Of a stretch of DNA of 64,000 nucleotides, positions 1-9,359 are shown one piece after another. Origin of the DNA: an uncultured Candidatus Peregrinibacteria bacterium (GTDB taxonomy: Bacteria; Patescibacteriota; Gracilibacteria; Peribacterales; Peribacteraceae); the NCBI GenBank assembly GCA_903825315.1, contig CAIKAD010000001.1, positions 62,001 through 126,000 of the forward strand, written 5' to 3'. Position 1 is the first letter of the stretch; each line of letters starts with the position of its first letter. The notes below the pieces were generated by a model. That model worked only from the letters and a program-made list of their open reading frames with translations. It was not told where the DNA came from and made no database searches. A program made the translations under genes and the position numbers.

Positions 1-705
1 CCGGGCGAGGAGTGCGATGAAGGTTTGGAAAATGGCACGACCTCTTCCCCCTGTACGCTCTTCTGCGGTCTCGCGAACGTCTGTAGCAACGGTTTCCTCG
101 ATTCCGGAGAGGAGTGTGACGACGGGAATACGCAGGACCGTGACGGCTGCTCATCCTCTTGTACGATTGAACCGGAATCCTACCCCACATGCGGCAACTT
201 CCAGATCGATCCCGGGGAAACGTGTGACGATGGCAATCTGCGCAGCGGCGATGGCTGCTCTGCCGACTGCCATCTGGAACTCTCCATGACGCCGTTCTGC
301 GGCGACAACATTCTAGAGGTAGGGGAGCAGTGCGACGACGGTCCCGAAAATGCCGATACCCTCCCGGACCATTGCCGCACGAACTGTTTCCTGCCCTGGT
401 GCGGGGACGGCATTCTCGATGGTGGGGAACAGTGTGACCAGGGCATGCAGAACGGTCGGCCTTCGGCCTCCTGCGATATTTACTGCCGTTCCCTCGCGGC
501 TCCGGCTGCACAGGAGCCTTCGGTGATCACGCTGCCGTTCGGGGCATCTCTCATCAATCCTTCGCAGTCGTCACAGAATGTCGCAATGTCTCCTCTTATT
601 ACTCCCACCGCTCCTCCACAGGGCAAGACGGGTCCGGCAACGCTCGCAGTGATGGCAGCGGGTGCTGCTGCAGGTTGGTCATGGGTGAGGAGGAAGAAAA
701 AATGA
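1..705 (+). CDS. Cys-rich repeat surface protein (5' truncated by window)
   Basis: The reading frame is open from base 1; the TTG at 25 used by the track is only an internal codon, because the upstream codons already encode the same repeat (PGEECDEG). The visible 235 residues contain five or so copies of a C-G-D-G/N-x-x-L-E-x-G-E-x-C-D-D-G pattern, the Cys-rich repeat known from Myxococcus-type surface proteins (DUF4215-like). A Ser/Pro-rich stalk follows, then a short hydrophobic segment (LAVMAAGAAAGWSWV) and a basic RRKKK end, which looks like a C-terminal membrane anchor. I infer a disulfide-rich cell-surface protein tethered by its C-terminus. Specific function is unknown. Confidence 0.8.
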   Translation, partial: PGEECDEGLENGTTSSPCTLFCGLANVCSNGFLDSGEECDDGNTQDRDGCSSSCTIEPESYPTCGNFQIDPGETCDDGNLRSGDGCSADCHLELSMTPFCGDNILEVGEQCDDGPENADTLPDHCRTNCFLPWCGDGILDGGEQCDQGMQNGRPSASCDIYCRSLAAPAAQEPSVITLPFGASLINPSQSSQNVAMSPLITPTAPPQGKTGPATLAVMAAGAAAGWSWVRRKKK

Positions 706-855
706 TGGGGATGCCAAGGATGCCGACGATTCCAAAGATCCGCGAACATGCGAGTTTTCGTTGTTTGATATGTATGGTTCCGTGAAATCCTTGGCCTCGC
801 CGGAAACCTGGGAATCTCAACTTTTTTCCTCCACTGCTTCTTCCCGAAAAGACGC

Positions 856-870
856 TACAATGCTAGGCTA
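856..870 (+). promoter_or_regulatory. Probable leaderless promoter of ftsH
   Basis: A TACAAT box at 856-861 ends 8 nt before the ftsH ATG at 870, so transcription would begin at or next to the start codon. No clear -35 box and no Shine-Dalgarno is seen. The same box-to-start spacing recurs upstream of many genes here. Confidence 0.55.
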
Positions 871-2753
871 TGGCCGTGTCACCCGCACCGTACAGACCGC
901 CCCAACGCAGCAGGCAACAGTGGCTTCTCAGCGCCTTCCTCTTTAGCGCTCTCGTGTTTTTATCTCTTCTCTTCCTGTTCAATCCGGAGCAGGGGGAGGA
1001 AAAAAAGCTCGCGGCCGCCAAGGAGGTTCCCCTGAGCGAGATTACGCGGGGCTACGCGGACGGCAAATTCGACAAGATCCTCATCCGCGATAACAAGGTG
1101 TATGCCACCCAAAAGGATGGTGCGATGGTCCAGTCATATAAGGAGTCAACCGATTCCTTGAGCCAATTGGGATGGAACGATCCCAAGAATGCCACGGTGG
1201 TCTCGGTGGAGAACCGCGAAACGGCCAACCTGTTCTTTGCCATCCTGCCGGATCTCCTCTTCTTCTTCCTTATCCTTGCGGGGGTGGTGTGGCTCTTCCG
1301 CGGCATCGCCCGCAGCCAGTCTACGGCGCTTTCCTTTGGTAAGTCGCGTGCGCGCATTGCGGATGCCAAGCAGGTAAAGACGCGCTTTGTGGACGTGGCA
1401 GGTGCGGAGGAGGCCAAGGAGGATCTGGTGGAGGTGGTGGACTTTCTCAAGAATCCCAAGAAATACACGAGCATCGGTGCCAAGATTCCCAAGGGCGTGC
1501 TCCTGGTGGGTTCGCCGGGCACGGGCAAGACGCTCCTTGCGCGCGCGGTCGCGGGCGAAGCGGGGGTACCGTTCTTCTCCATTGCCGGCTCGGAGTTTGT
1601 CGAAATGTTCGTGGGCGTGGGCGCGAGCCGTGTGCGCGACCTCTTTACGCGCGCCAAGCGCAACGCGCCGTGCATCATCTTCATCGATGAGATCGATGCG
1701 GTGGGCCGGCAGCGCGGCGGCGCGGGGTTTGGCGGGGGGCACGACGAGCGCGAACAGACGTTGAACCAGATCCTTACGGAAATGGATGGCTTTGAGCAGG
1801 GGACCAACGTGATCGTGATGGCCGCCACGAACCGGCCGGACGTTCTCGATATCGCACTCCTCCGTCCCGGCCGCTTCGACCGCCGCATCTTTATCGACAA
1901 GCCGGATCTCGCCGCGCGCGAGAAGATTCTGGAAGTCCATTCGCGCAATAAGAAGGTTGCCAAGGGGGTCAAACTCCTCGACATCGCCAAGCAGAGCGTG
2001 GGGCTCACGGGTGCCGACCTGGAGAACATTATGAACGAGTCTGCCATCTTCGCCGCCAAGCGGCGCCATGCGCAGGTTACACAGAAGGATCTCGTGGACG
2101 CCGTGGAAAAAGTGACGATTGGCGCGGAGAAGAAGTCCCGCAAACTTACGCAGCGCGAAAAGGAAATTACCGCATACCACGAGCTGGGCCACGCCGTCGT
2201 CGGCCACCTGTGCCCCGAGTCCGACCCGCTCCATAAGATCTCCATTGTCTCGCGCGGGTCCGCACTGGGCGTCACATGGTTCCTGCCCGAGGAGGACCGT
2301 TATACCATCAACCGCGGCAAGTTCCTGGACGAGATTTGCGGCCTGCTCGGAGGGCGCGCTGCGGAGGAAGTCGTCTTTAAGGAGATTACGACGGGCGCGT
2401 CCAACGACCTGGAGCGCGCCTCGCAGATTGCGCGGAACATGGCCATGAAGTACGGCATGGGTGATGACGACATTGGCCTCGTGGCGTACGGCGAAAAGCA
2501 GGGGTCGGTATTCCTGGGTGTGGATCCGGGCATGTCTCGCAATTACAGCGAGGAGATTGCCAGAAAAATTGATAGTTTTGTGCAGCGGACGCTCAAGGAG
2601 CAGTACGAGCGGGCACTCGGTTTCCTCCGCACGCATCGCAAGAAGCTCGACGACCTCGCCAAGGTGTTGATGCAGCACGAGACGATGACGGTGGAAGAGT
2701 TTATGGAGATCTTCGAGGGAAAGAAGAAGGCGGAGGTGTCGGTTGTAGCGTGA
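870..2753 (+). CDS. ftsH: ATP-dependent zinc metalloprotease FtsH
   Basis: Membrane-anchored AAA+ protease that extracts and degrades misfolded membrane proteins and some regulators. The 627 residues show the standard order: TM1 (about 17-38), a short extracytoplasmic domain, TM2 (about 120-145), Walker A GSPGTGKT (214-221), Walker B FIDEID (271-276), the second region of homology ATNRPDVLD through RPGRFDR (319-338), and the zinc site HELGH (437-441) with the downstream Asp in GASNDLERA. The most common site is HEAGH; the Leu is a minor variant. Length is normal. The start is set by the TACAAT box 8 nt upstream. It stands alone; a TIR-bearing repeat follows it. Confidence 0.97.
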   Translation: MAVSPAPYRPPQRSRQQWLLSAFLFSALVFLSLLFLFNPEQGEEKKLAAAKEVPLSEITRGYADGKFDKILIRDNKVYATQKDGAMVQSYKESTDSLSQLGWNDPKNATVVSVENRETANLFFAILPDLLFFFLILAGVVWLFRGIARSQSTALSFGKSRARIADAKQVKTRFVDVAGAEEAKEDLVEVVDFLKNPKKYTSIGAKIPKGVLLVGSPGTGKTLLARAVAGEAGVPFFSIAGSEFVEMFVGVGASRVRDLFTRAKRNAPCIIFIDEIDAVGRQRGGAGFGGGHDEREQTLNQILTEMDGFEQGTNVIVMAATNRPDVLDIALLRPGRFDRRIFIDKPDLAAREKILEVHSRNKKVAKGVKLLDIAKQSVGLTGADLENIMNESAIFAAKRRHAQVTQKDLVDAVEKVTIGAEKKSRKLTQREKEITAYHELGHAVVGHLCPESDPLHKISIVSRGSALGVTWFLPEEDRYTINRGKFLDEICGLLGGRAAEEVVFKEITTGASNDLERASQIARNMAMKYGMGDDDIGLVAYGEKQGSVFLGVDPGMSRNYSEEIARKIDSFVQRTLKEQYERALGFLRTHRKKLDDLAKVLMQHETMTVEEFMEIFEGKKKAEVSVVA

Positions 2754-2803
2754 CTCCCTTATAAACAGAGTTCGTTGTGGAGGTGTGTTAGTTGTGTGTT
2801 GTT

Positions 2804-2949
2804 CCGCCCTCTCCCCTAGCCCCTCCCCCTGATGGGGAGGGGGATGTTTCTGTTTTGTTTTTCCGCGAAAGGAGCCTCTCGAAGGATACACAACTACAAA
2901 CAAGAACATTCCCTTCCCCCTTTGGGGGAAGGGGTAGGGATGAGGGCGG
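2804..2949 (+). repeat. MITE-like intergenic inverted-repeat element, copy A
   Basis: A 146-bp non-coding element bounded by inverted termini: CCGCCCTCTCCCCTAG at the left and the complement of TAGGGATGAGGGCGG at the right. Each end carries its own inner G/C-rich hairpin (for example CCTTCCCCCTTTGGGGGAAGG). It fills most of the ftsH-purB gap. Closely similar elements lie at 59302-59446 and, more degenerate, at 30253-30425. Confidence 0.75.
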
Positions 2950-3020
2950 GAGGAGGGGAAGGCGGAGAGGGGTGGGTATTCGCGGAGACGGGTGGATTTC
3001 TCGTCCCCCGCACTTTTTGC

Positions 3021-3034
3021 TATGATACTCTCCG
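3021..3034 (+). promoter_or_regulatory. Probable leaderless promoter of purB
   Basis: TATGAT at 3021-3026 ends 8 nt before the purB ATG at 3035, the same geometry as ftsH. There is no Shine-Dalgarno sequence between box and start. Confidence 0.55.
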
Positions 3035-4348
3035 ATGGAACAAGCGCTTTCCCCATTAGACGGCCGTTACGCCAAACAGGTCGAGCCGCTGCGGGCGTTT
3101 TTTTCGGAAGAAGCGCTCATGCGGGCGCGCGTGACGGTGGAAATCAGGTATTTCATAGCGCTTTCACGGGAAGAAAGGGTGCGGGAACTGCCGGCGATCA
3201 GCGCGGGCGGTGAGAAGGAGCTCATGCGTCTCGTGTCGGGATTCTCCGAACATGATGCGCTGCGGATCAAGGAGATCGAAAGCACGACGCGACATGATGT
3301 GAAGGCGGTGGAGTACTTCCTTAAGGAACGGATCGGCAAGGTGATTGCCTTGAAGCCGTACCTGGAATTTTTGCACTTTGGCCTTACGAGCGAGGACGTC
3401 AACAACCTCGCGTACGGCATTCTCATCCACGATGCCCTCAAGCAGGTGATCCTCCCCGCGCTCCAGGGGCTGCAAAAAGAACTCGCGCGCATGGGCCGTT
3501 CCACCATCAAGATCCCGATGCTCAGCCTCACGCACGGGCAGCCGGCCACGCCGACTACCGTGGGCAAGGAGTTGCTGGTCTTTGCGGAACGGCTGGAGCG
3601 TCAGTTCGCGCAACTCCGTTCCTTTCGGATGCAGGGGAAGCTCGGTGGTGCTGTGGGGAACTTTTCTGCGCACAAGGCCGCCTACCCGCTCATCCACTGG
3701 GAGCGCTTCCGGGTCAAATTTGTCAAAAGTCTCGGCCTCATTCCCCTCATGCACACTACGCAAATCAACCCGCACGACGACCTTGCAGAACTGAGCCATA
3801 TTCTCCATCGCATCGACACCATCCTCATCGACTATTGCCGCGATACCTGGCTCTATATTTCACGCGGCGTCTTTAAGCAGAAGACGGTGGCGGGAGAAGT
3901 CGGTTCCTCGACGATGCCGCACAAGGTCAATCCCATCGATTTCGAAAACGCGGAGGGCAATTTGGGAATGGCTAACGCACTCTTCGACCACTTTGCATCC
4001 AAGTTGCCGATCAGCCGTCTCCAGCGCGACCTCAGCGATTCAACCGTCCAGCGGAATATCGGCGTGGCGTTCGGCTACCACCTTCTTGCCCTCCATTCCC
4101 TCAGGAGGGGACTCGGAAAGCTCTCGCTCGACCGCAATGCGGTCAACAAGGAACTGGAGGACCATCCGGAAGTGGTGGCGGAAGCGATTCAGACTGTTCT
4201 CCGCAAGCACGGCGTCTCCGGCGCGTACGAAAAGCTCAAGGCGCTGACGAGAGGGGAAAAAATCACCGCGGCGAAATTAGCGACGTTCATCGAAGGTCTC
4301 CCGCTCCCCAAAGAGGAGAAGAAGAGGTTGAAGACGATGGTGGAATAA
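3035..4348 (+). CDS. purB: Adenylosuccinate lyase
   Basis: Cytoplasmic enzyme of purine synthesis that removes fumarate from SAICAR and from adenylosuccinate. The 437 residues have the three conserved regions of the fumarase/aspartase superfamily: TRHDVK (85-90), HFGLTSEDVNN (114-124) with THGQPATPTT (166-175), and the family signature GSSTMPHKVNPIDFE (290-304) on the flexible catalytic loop. Length fits the PurB family. It is monocistronic as far as can be seen; no other purine genes are nearby, so it may serve AMP salvage from IMP rather than a full de novo pathway (inference). Confidence 0.96.
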   Translation: MEQALSPLDGRYAKQVEPLRAFFSEEALMRARVTVEIRYFIALSREERVRELPAISAGGEKELMRLVSGFSEHDALRIKEIESTTRHDVKAVEYFLKERIGKVIALKPYLEFLHFGLTSEDVNNLAYGILIHDALKQVILPALQGLQKELARMGRSTIKIPMLSLTHGQPATPTTVGKELLVFAERLERQFAQLRSFRMQGKLGGAVGNFSAHKAAYPLIHWERFRVKFVKSLGLIPLMHTTQINPHDDLAELSHILHRIDTILIDYCRDTWLYISRGVFKQKTVAGEVGSSTMPHKVNPIDFENAEGNLGMANALFDHFASKLPISRLQRDLSDSTVQRNIGVAFGYHLLALHSLRRGLGKLSLDRNAVNKELEDHPEVVAEAIQTVLRKHGVSGAYEKLKALTRGEKITAAKLATFIEGLPLPKEEKKRLKTMVE

Positions 4349-4409
4349 CAGGTTCTATAAGCCAAATATCCCCCTCGCAGCTCCCAGATCAGCATGCTAC
4401 GCTTTTGGC

Positions 4410-5468
4410 ATGCGCGGCATTTCGCAGCAAGATTTCGGCAGGTTGTTCCGGAGTTACCTCATCAATGCAGTCCTGTTCGCCGCCGCACTCTTTGTCTACC
4501 GCAACAGCCACTACTACGCAGATTTCCTCATTCCCCGCACGCAGCAGGCGCTTCTCGGGGTCTACCTTCTCTACCTGGCGCTCGCGATTCCCCTGGAGCT
4601 TGCCCTCCCTGCGGACCGGCGGCGGCTTGATGGAAAAGGCGTCATCGCGCTGCGTGCCGTGTGGCGCTCCCTGCGGTGCGGGTGGGACTACGTGCGCCAC
4701 TATCCGCTCCAAACAGCCAACCCGCCTTCCATCATCCCGCAGGAGAAGACAGCCATCCTCTTTCTGCTCGTCAAATTCTACTACCTCCCGATCATGCTCA
4801 ACTTCCTGTTCGGGAATTGGGATACGGCGGTGTGGAACTGGGGCATGTACCATGCGGCCACGCTGGATGTCCATCAGAACATGTTCCAGCACTTCTTCCC
4901 GCTCCTCACGTACGCCGTCTTCGTGATCGATACGGGCATCTTTACGCTCGGATATGCGTTCGAGTATCCCTATGCCCGCAACACCGTGCGGTCGGTGGAA
5001 CCCACGCTTTTCGGCTGGATGATTGCTCTCCTCTGCTACCCGCCGTTCAACGACATCGTCAACCGTTACGCCGTGTGGGCGGCCAACGACAACAATGCTT
5101 TTGCGTCGGTGCCCGCCACTTATGTCCTTCACATTGTGGCGTTTGCCCTGCTGCTCCTGTACGCATTGCCGTCCGTGGCGCTGGGTTTTAAAGCCAGCAA
5201 CCTCACCAACCGCGGCATTGTGACGCGGGGGCCGTACGCGCTCGTGCGGCATCCGGCGTATACCGGCAAGGTGCTGGGGTGGTGGGTGATGTCTTTGCCG
5301 ATCCTCCTGCAACCGGACCAGTTCTTTCTCGCGATTATTTCCATGTCCATCTGGACGGTTATCTACTTCTTCCGCGCCCTCACGGAGGAGCGGCACTTGA
5401 GCATGGATCCCGACTATGTGGAGTACTGCAGGCGTGTACCGTGGCGCTTCATTCCGTACGTCCTCTAA
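4410..5468 (+). CDS. Polytopic membrane protein with ICMT/PEMT-type methyltransferase C-terminus
   Basis: A 352-residue integral membrane protein with about eight hydrophobic segments. The C-terminal part carries the motif RGPYALVRHPAYTGKVLGWW, typical of isoprenylcysteine carboxyl- and phospholipid-methyltransferase folds, which methylate lipid-linked substrates with SAM inside the membrane; the N-terminal half is not recognised. A possible -10 (TACGCT, 4398-4403) lies 6 nt before the ATG. It is followed after only 3 nt by a glycosyltransferase gene, so the pair probably acts on envelope lipids or glycans. The substrate cannot be told from sequence. A second ICMT-like gene is at 25116. Confidence 0.75.
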   Translation: MRGISQQDFGRLFRSYLINAVLFAAALFVYRNSHYYADFLIPRTQQALLGVYLLYLALAIPLELALPADRRRLDGKGVIALRAVWRSLRCGWDYVRHYPLQTANPPSIIPQEKTAILFLLVKFYYLPIMLNFLFGNWDTAVWNWGMYHAATLDVHQNMFQHFFPLLTYAVFVIDTGIFTLGYAFEYPYARNTVRSVEPTLFGWMIALLCYPPFNDIVNRYAVWAANDNNAFASVPATYVLHIVAFALLLLYALPSVALGFKASNLTNRGIVTRGPYALVRHPAYTGKVLGWWVMSLPILLQPDQFFLAIISMSIWTVIYFFRALTEERHLSMDPDYVEYCRRVPWRFIPYVL

Positions 5469-5471
5469 ACC

Positions 5472-7013
5472 GTGCGTACCCGGCTCACCATCAGGCGCTG
5501 GGACCTGGTTCTCCTGTTCGGCGGAATTGCTGTTCTTGCGGCGCTCCTGCGCTTTGCGTTCCTCGATGCGCGCACGATCCACATCGATGAGGGTGTGAGC
5601 ATCCTCTACGGGCAGCAGATCCTTGGCGGTACGTGGCTGTACAACCCGTTTAATGCGCACGGTCCCGTCTTCTTTATGTTTGCCGCGCAGGTCGTCCGTT
5701 TCTTTGGCACCAACGTGGTGGCGGGGAGGGCGGCAATGGGCATCGTCAACCTCCTCTGGATTGGTGCGCTCCTGTGGTTGTACTGGCCGCTGCTCCGCAA
5801 CCCCGGTCGTCTGCTCCTCGCTGCGGGGCTCGGCCTGTCGTCCGGCCTCATCTTCTATTCCCGCTACTTCATTCATGAGCAGCTGTTCATGCTCATCACC
5901 GTCGGTGCGCTTGCCGCAGCCGAGATGTGGGTCCAACGCCGACGCTCCTGGGCGCCGGCAACATTCATCGTGCTCTGCGCGCTGTTGTATTCCACCAAGG
6001 AAACAGCAGTGTTTACCGTGGGGGCGTGGGCCGCTGCTGTCGCTCTTCTCTTTTTGGAACCGGGACGGGAAAAGGCGATCGCGGAATTGGATTGGCAGAA
6101 CGTCCTCTTTGGAGTGGCGCTCGGTGCTTCCCTTATCCTCTTGCTCTTTACGCAGCTCTTTACCGATTCCACGGCCGTCGCCCATCTGTTCCAGGGGCCG
6201 CTCCATTGGTTTGACCGCGCGCAGGCCTATCACGTGCGTCCTTTTCCGTACTTCCTCCAGCTTCTTGTCGTGCATGAGTACCCGCTCCTCCTCGGTGCGC
6301 TCTTGTTGGGATGGCGGCTTGTTGTCCATCGCGCGTGGACGCCGCGGCTTACGTTCTTCGCGCTCTGGACGATATTCATCACGTTGGCCTATTCATGGGT
6401 CCCGTACAAAACTCCCTGGTGTATCCCCAATCTCATCCTGCCGCTCGGGCTCTTTGTGGCATTTGCGTTCGACACACTCTGGCCGCATGTGCCCGAACAA
6501 TGGAAGCAGGCCTGGTTGCTTTCGGTCATCCTCCTCCTCGGCGCGGGCACGGCTACGGCATGGGCGGATAGCATCCAGCACCCCGACCGCGTCCAGCCGC
6601 TCGACTATGCGTACCTGCAGTCCGACAAGAGCTTCGGGCGTTTTCTCCAGACGATCCAGGACATCAGCAATCTTTCCCAAGGGCCGCATCCCTTGCCGAT
6701 TCAGTTTATAGGCGAGCCGGACGAGCTTCTGCACGTGGTCACGGAGCCGTATGCAACGCACGAAGCATCAGAACCGCTCCAACCCGGGCTACCGCTCTAC
6801 ATCAATTACATGCACGACGACATGGACACGCTGCAGAAGATTGAGGACGCTTCCGGCAAGACCTACATCCGCTCCACGTACCGCTACCTGCGGGATTGGG
6901 GCACACTCGTGGACCTGTTCGTGGAACAAGACCTCTGGAACCGTTACCTCACGGACGTGGCGCATGAGGATGTCCAGGAGGGGGAGCATCCTGTGTATGA
7001 CTACAGCAACTGA
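5472..7013 (+). CDS. Membrane glycosyltransferase, GT39/ArnT-like (Agl23-like)
   Basis: A 513-residue polytopic protein starting at GTG 3 nt after the upstream stop, hence translationally coupled. An N-terminal TM is followed by the extracytoplasmic motif ARTIHIDEGVSILYGQ, where the conserved acidic pair (D-E) is that of GT-C/GT39 enzymes that use polyprenyl-phosphate sugars, and by YNPFNAHGPVFF, which resembles the HGP motif of the Agl23 subfamily (TIGR03663). About ten further TM segments and a roughly 150-residue soluble C-terminal domain follow. Likely role is transfer of a lipid-linked sugar to surface protein or lipid. Exact acceptor unknown. Confidence 0.8.
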   Translation: MRTRLTIRRWDLVLLFGGIAVLAALLRFAFLDARTIHIDEGVSILYGQQILGGTWLYNPFNAHGPVFFMFAAQVVRFFGTNVVAGRAAMGIVNLLWIGALLWLYWPLLRNPGRLLLAAGLGLSSGLIFYSRYFIHEQLFMLITVGALAAAEMWVQRRRSWAPATFIVLCALLYSTKETAVFTVGAWAAAVALLFLEPGREKAIAELDWQNVLFGVALGASLILLLFTQLFTDSTAVAHLFQGPLHWFDRAQAYHVRPFPYFLQLLVVHEYPLLLGALLLGWRLVVHRAWTPRLTFFALWTIFITLAYSWVPYKTPWCIPNLILPLGLFVAFAFDTLWPHVPEQWKQAWLLSVILLLGAGTATAWADSIQHPDRVQPLDYAYLQSDKSFGRFLQTIQDISNLSQGPHPLPIQFIGEPDELLHVVTEPYATHEASEPLQPGLPLYINYMHDDMDTLQKIEDASGKTYIRSTYRYLRDWGTLVDLFVEQDLWNRYLTDVAHEDVQEGEHPVYDYSN

Positions 7014-7018
7014 ATAGA

Positions 7019-7100
7019 ATTAAGAATTTGGAATCTGGAATTTTGTAATGACTGTTCCTGATTCCAAATACAATATTCCACATTCCAGATTCTTCATGAC
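7019..7100. repeat. Long imperfect intergenic inverted repeat
   Basis: Left words AGAATTTGGAATCTGGAAT are mirrored by the complement of ATTCCACATTCCAGATTCTT on the right. The arms are built of iterated near-identical short words. It lies just after a stop codon and could form a long RNA hairpin. Similar structures occur at 32651, 57541, 60497 and 63074. Confidence 0.55.
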
Positions 7101-7127
7101 GTTCCTTGGGCGCGGGGGAACGTCCCC

Positions 7128-7334
7128 TTACAGTATGCAGGACAGCAGTCCCACGTCGCACAGTACCGACCAACCGAAGAAGAGCGCGTACTCGCCGGTG
7201 GCGAACAGGATGCCGACCGTGATGATCAACAGGATGACCATTTCAGTTTTTCTGTCGCGGGCGTACGCGCGGTACGTTGCGTGCAGGAGAACGAGCACGA
7301 GGGCGAGCCAGAGGAGGAGGATGAGGATGATCAT
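7128..7334 (-). CDS. Small two-TM membrane protein
   Basis: A 68-residue ORF with two strongly hydrophobic segments (IILILLLWLALVLVLLHA and VILLIITVGILFATGEYALFF) separated by a charged Y-A-R-D-R-K-T loop. A TATACT box lies about 16 nt upstream of the ATG on the minus strand, supporting expression. It fills an otherwise empty space between convergent genes. I recognise no family. Confidence 0.5.
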   Translation of the reverse strand: MIILILLLWLALVLVLLHATYRAYARDRKTEMVILLIITVGILFATGEYALFFGWSVLCDVGLLSCIL

Positions 7335-7407
7335 GGGAAGGATAGAAGAAAGTATACAATGCCGGCCCCTCCATGAGGAGAGGCCGGTTACGTCTGTCCC
7401 GTCCGGA

Positions 7408-7935
7408 TTACTTGCTCCCGACGCTGATCAGCCGCCGGTCGGCGGCGATGTGGTCCGGAATAATCCAGCCGGGGTCCGTGGGTGCGTACGCCAGTGTGGC
7501 GAAGTAGTACGACACGCGGACGTAGAACACGCAGGTGTAGCCGCCGTGTACAGGCAAAACGGTGTACGGCTTGCCTACGAGGCTGCGCGCGTACCAGAGC
7601 ATGCGCGGCACCAGGTATTGCGCGTTGAGGCGCAGCACCGCAATGCGCGGATACGTCCCGTAGAACACGTTGAAGGGGACGGTGCGGATGCCGGGGTTTA
7701 CCTGCGCCTCGTAGACGAGGCCGGATGCGTAGAGGGCGGCATGGTTCCAGTACCCCGGGACCATGTTGTTCCGGGGATTCCGGGTGAGGAACACGTCTCC
7801 ATCACGCAGCTTTGGCCAGGCGGCCTCGGCGGAGGAGGGGAGGAACAGCAGACTGCCGAGCGCGGCAGTGCCGCCGCCGGCCAGGGCGAGGAAGCGGCGA
7901 CGGTGGAACGCGGGGGCACCGGATGTGCGTCGCAT
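7408..7935 (-). CDS. Tat-exported YiiX/permuted NlpC-P60-like protein
   Basis: The 175-residue product starts with a twin-arginine-type signal (HRRRFLALAGG, hydrophobic core, cleavage near AEA-AW), implying folded export. The mature part has NHAALYASGLVYEA, matching the His-bearing strand of the permuted papain-like NlpC/P60 group (YiiX/YaeF, DUF830), and a later Cys in GYTCVFYVRVSYYF that would be the nucleophile in the circularly permuted order. A good Shine-Dalgarno (AAAGGAG, 7 nt before ATG) fixes the start, in contrast to the leaderless genes around it. Likely an amidase or peptidase acting on envelope substrates; exact reaction unknown. Confidence 0.75.
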   Translation of the reverse strand: MRRTSGAPAFHRRRFLALAGGGTAALGSLLFLPSSAEAAWPKLRDGDVFLTRNPRNNMVPGYWNHAALYASGLVYEAQVNPGIRTVPFNVFYGTYPRIAVLRLNAQYLVPRMLWYARSLVGKPYTVLPVHGGYTCVFYVRVSYYFATLAYAPTDPGWIIPDHIAADRRLISVGSK

Positions 7936-8092
7936 GGGACACTCCTTTGGATTGAAAGGACAGGACTCGACGGATCCGGCAGGACATCTGCCGGAGTGTT
8001 ACGCTACGGGCGACCGAATGGCGACTAAAGACTCAGCCGACCACTTCGTTGGCTGTCCTCCTGTTTTTTGGCTTGAGGAAGGGCTGAAAGAA

Positions 8093-8112
8093 GTTCTACC
8101 GGGGCGTGGAAC
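8093..8112. repeat. GTTCTAC...GTGGAAC hairpin repeat, copy 1
   Basis: GTTCTACCGGGGCGTGGAAC forms a 7-bp stem with one G-U pair. Related 20-mers occur at 36929-36948, 46808-46827 and 52571-52590, all between genes. Confidence 0.55.
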
Positions 8113-8126
8113 GTTCGGCTCTCCAT

Positions 8127-8161
8127 GACGGAACGGAGACTCTCACGGCCTCCGTTCCGTC
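8127..8161 (-). terminator. Hairpin downstream of asd
   Basis: A perfect 12-bp stem, GACGGAACGGAG with CTCCGTTCCGTC, closes an 11-nt loop just beyond the asd stop codon. There is no U-tract on the asd strand, so it may act as a 3' end stabiliser or a processing or Rho-assisted end rather than a classical intrinsic terminator. Confidence 0.5.
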
Positions 8162-8171
8162 CGGTTGTTGT

Positions 8172-9284
8172 TCAGAGATGTTTTTGCTGCTCCGGCGGAT
8201 CAAACACTGCATACCTCTGTAGCGCTCCGCATAATCTGCTCCGCACCAGGAGTTCCGCATTCTGTACGGCGGCGCCTGCCGCACCGCGGATAGTGTTGTG
8301 GGAAAGGACGACGAATTTGTAATCGAGAACATCGCACTCCTGCAGCCGTCCCACGCTCACCGTCATGCCGCTGCCGAGATCGCGGTGCAGGCGGGGCTGG
8401 GGATGGGCGGGGTTTCCGAGATAGACGAGGGGCTCCTCCGGTGAAGACGGAAGCGAGAGGCTCCCGGGCGATGGGCGGAAATTTCGTAGAGCATCTTCCA
8501 CCTGCTGCCGTGTCGCGCGCTGTCGCAATCCCACTTTGACGCACGCAAGATGCCCGTCGAGCACGGGGACGCGGTTGCATTGTGCGCTCAGCTGCATGTC
8601 TGCAAAGCGGATCCCGTCCGCCTCGAGCGTTCCCAGGATTTTCCGCGGTTCCGTTGCCATTTTCTCTTCCTCGCCGCTGATGAAGGGAACAACGTTGTCG
8701 ATCAAATCCATGCTCGGCACGCCGGGGTATCCGGCGCCGGATGCGGCTTGCAAGGTGGTTACATCCACGTTCGTCACGCCGAAGGAATCGTGCAGCGGTT
8801 TGAGCGCCATCACGAGTCCTGTGGTGGAGCAGTTGGGATTGGTGACCGTACATCCGCTCCTGAATTGCTGGCGGGTGATGAGTTGCAAATGATCCGCATT
8901 TACCTCGGGAATGATGAGGGGAACGTGCGGGTCCATGCGGTGGTTCCTGGCGTTGGAGACGACGGCGAATCCGGACTCGGCGAAGTGCCGTTCGATGGGG
9001 CCCGCCACGGAGGAATCGAGGCCGGAGAGGGCAATGGCTCCCTCGACGGTTGGGATGCATTCCTGCACCTGCATCCGCGCGATGTACGGATCGAGCGGGG
9101 AGGGGAGGCGCCACTGCGTTGCCTCCGCGTACGGTTTGCCCGCGGATTTTTCCGAAGCGCAGAGCGAAGCGATTCTGAACCAGGGATGGTTCCGCAACCG
9201 CTCAATGATGCGCTGGCCCACCATGCCGGTGGCGCCCAGCACGGTGACCGGTATGTGTTCCGATGATGTGGGAGAATGTTCCAT
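8172..9284 (-). CDS. asd: Aspartate-semialdehyde dehydrogenase
   Basis: NADPH-dependent reduction of aspartyl-phosphate to aspartate semialdehyde, the branch compound for Lys/DAP, Thr and Met. The 370 residues begin with the nucleotide-binding GATGMVGQR (17-25); the acyl-enzyme Cys is in NPNCSTTG (C152); NRVPVLDGH carries the conserved Arg/His region; LSHNTIRGAAGA closes the NADP domain. The motifs fit the archaeal/fungal-type branch better than the E. coli type. The gene sits behind two leader-peptide/terminator cassettes, the second ending only about 25 nt before the ATG, strongly suggesting amino-acid-controlled attenuation. No other Asp-family gene is in the window. The start codon lacks a clear SD. 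Confidence 0.93.
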   Translation of the reverse strand: MEHSPTSSEHIPVTVLGATGMVGQRIIERLRNHPWFRIASLCASEKSAGKPYAEATQWRLPSPLDPYIARMQVQECIPTVEGAIALSGLDSSVAGPIERHFAESGFAVVSNARNHRMDPHVPLIIPEVNADHLQLITRQQFRSGCTVTNPNCSTTGLVMALKPLHDSFGVTNVDVTTLQAASGAGYPGVPSMDLIDNVVPFISGEEEKMATEPRKILGTLEADGIRFADMQLSAQCNRVPVLDGHLACVKVGLRQRATRQQVEDALRNFRPSPGSLSLPSSPEEPLVYLGNPAHPQPRLHRDLGSGMTVSVGRLQECDVLDYKFVVLSHNTIRGAAGAAVQNAELLVRSRLCGALQRYAVFDPPEQQKHL

Positions 9285-9308
9285 GATGGGAAAGAAAGAA
9301 AGGGATAC

Positions 9309-9332
9309 AAAAACGGCCTCCGGGGGCGGAGG
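9309..9332 (-). terminator. Attenuator terminator 2, proximal to asd
   Basis: CCTCCG-CCCC-CGGAGG hairpin followed by CCGTTTTTGT on the minus strand. The 5' arm CCTCCGCCCC can instead pair (9 of 10) with GGGGCTGAGG, which overlaps the stop codon of leader peptide 2 (9367-9358). Flanking ACAAAAAC/GTTTTTGT could lengthen the stem. Confidence 0.7.
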
Positions 9333-9359
9333 TCGTAGGGTTTTTGTCTGTACGAAGCC

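Noticed and set aside
1146-3056. 636-residue minus-strand ORF
   Set aside because: Antisense shadow of ftsH; real FtsH motifs are on the plus strand and the antisense product has no recognisable domain.
4389-6329. 646-residue minus-strand ORF
   Set aside because: Antisense shadow over the methyltransferase and glycosyltransferase genes; biased Arg/Glu/His composition typical of GC-rich shadows.
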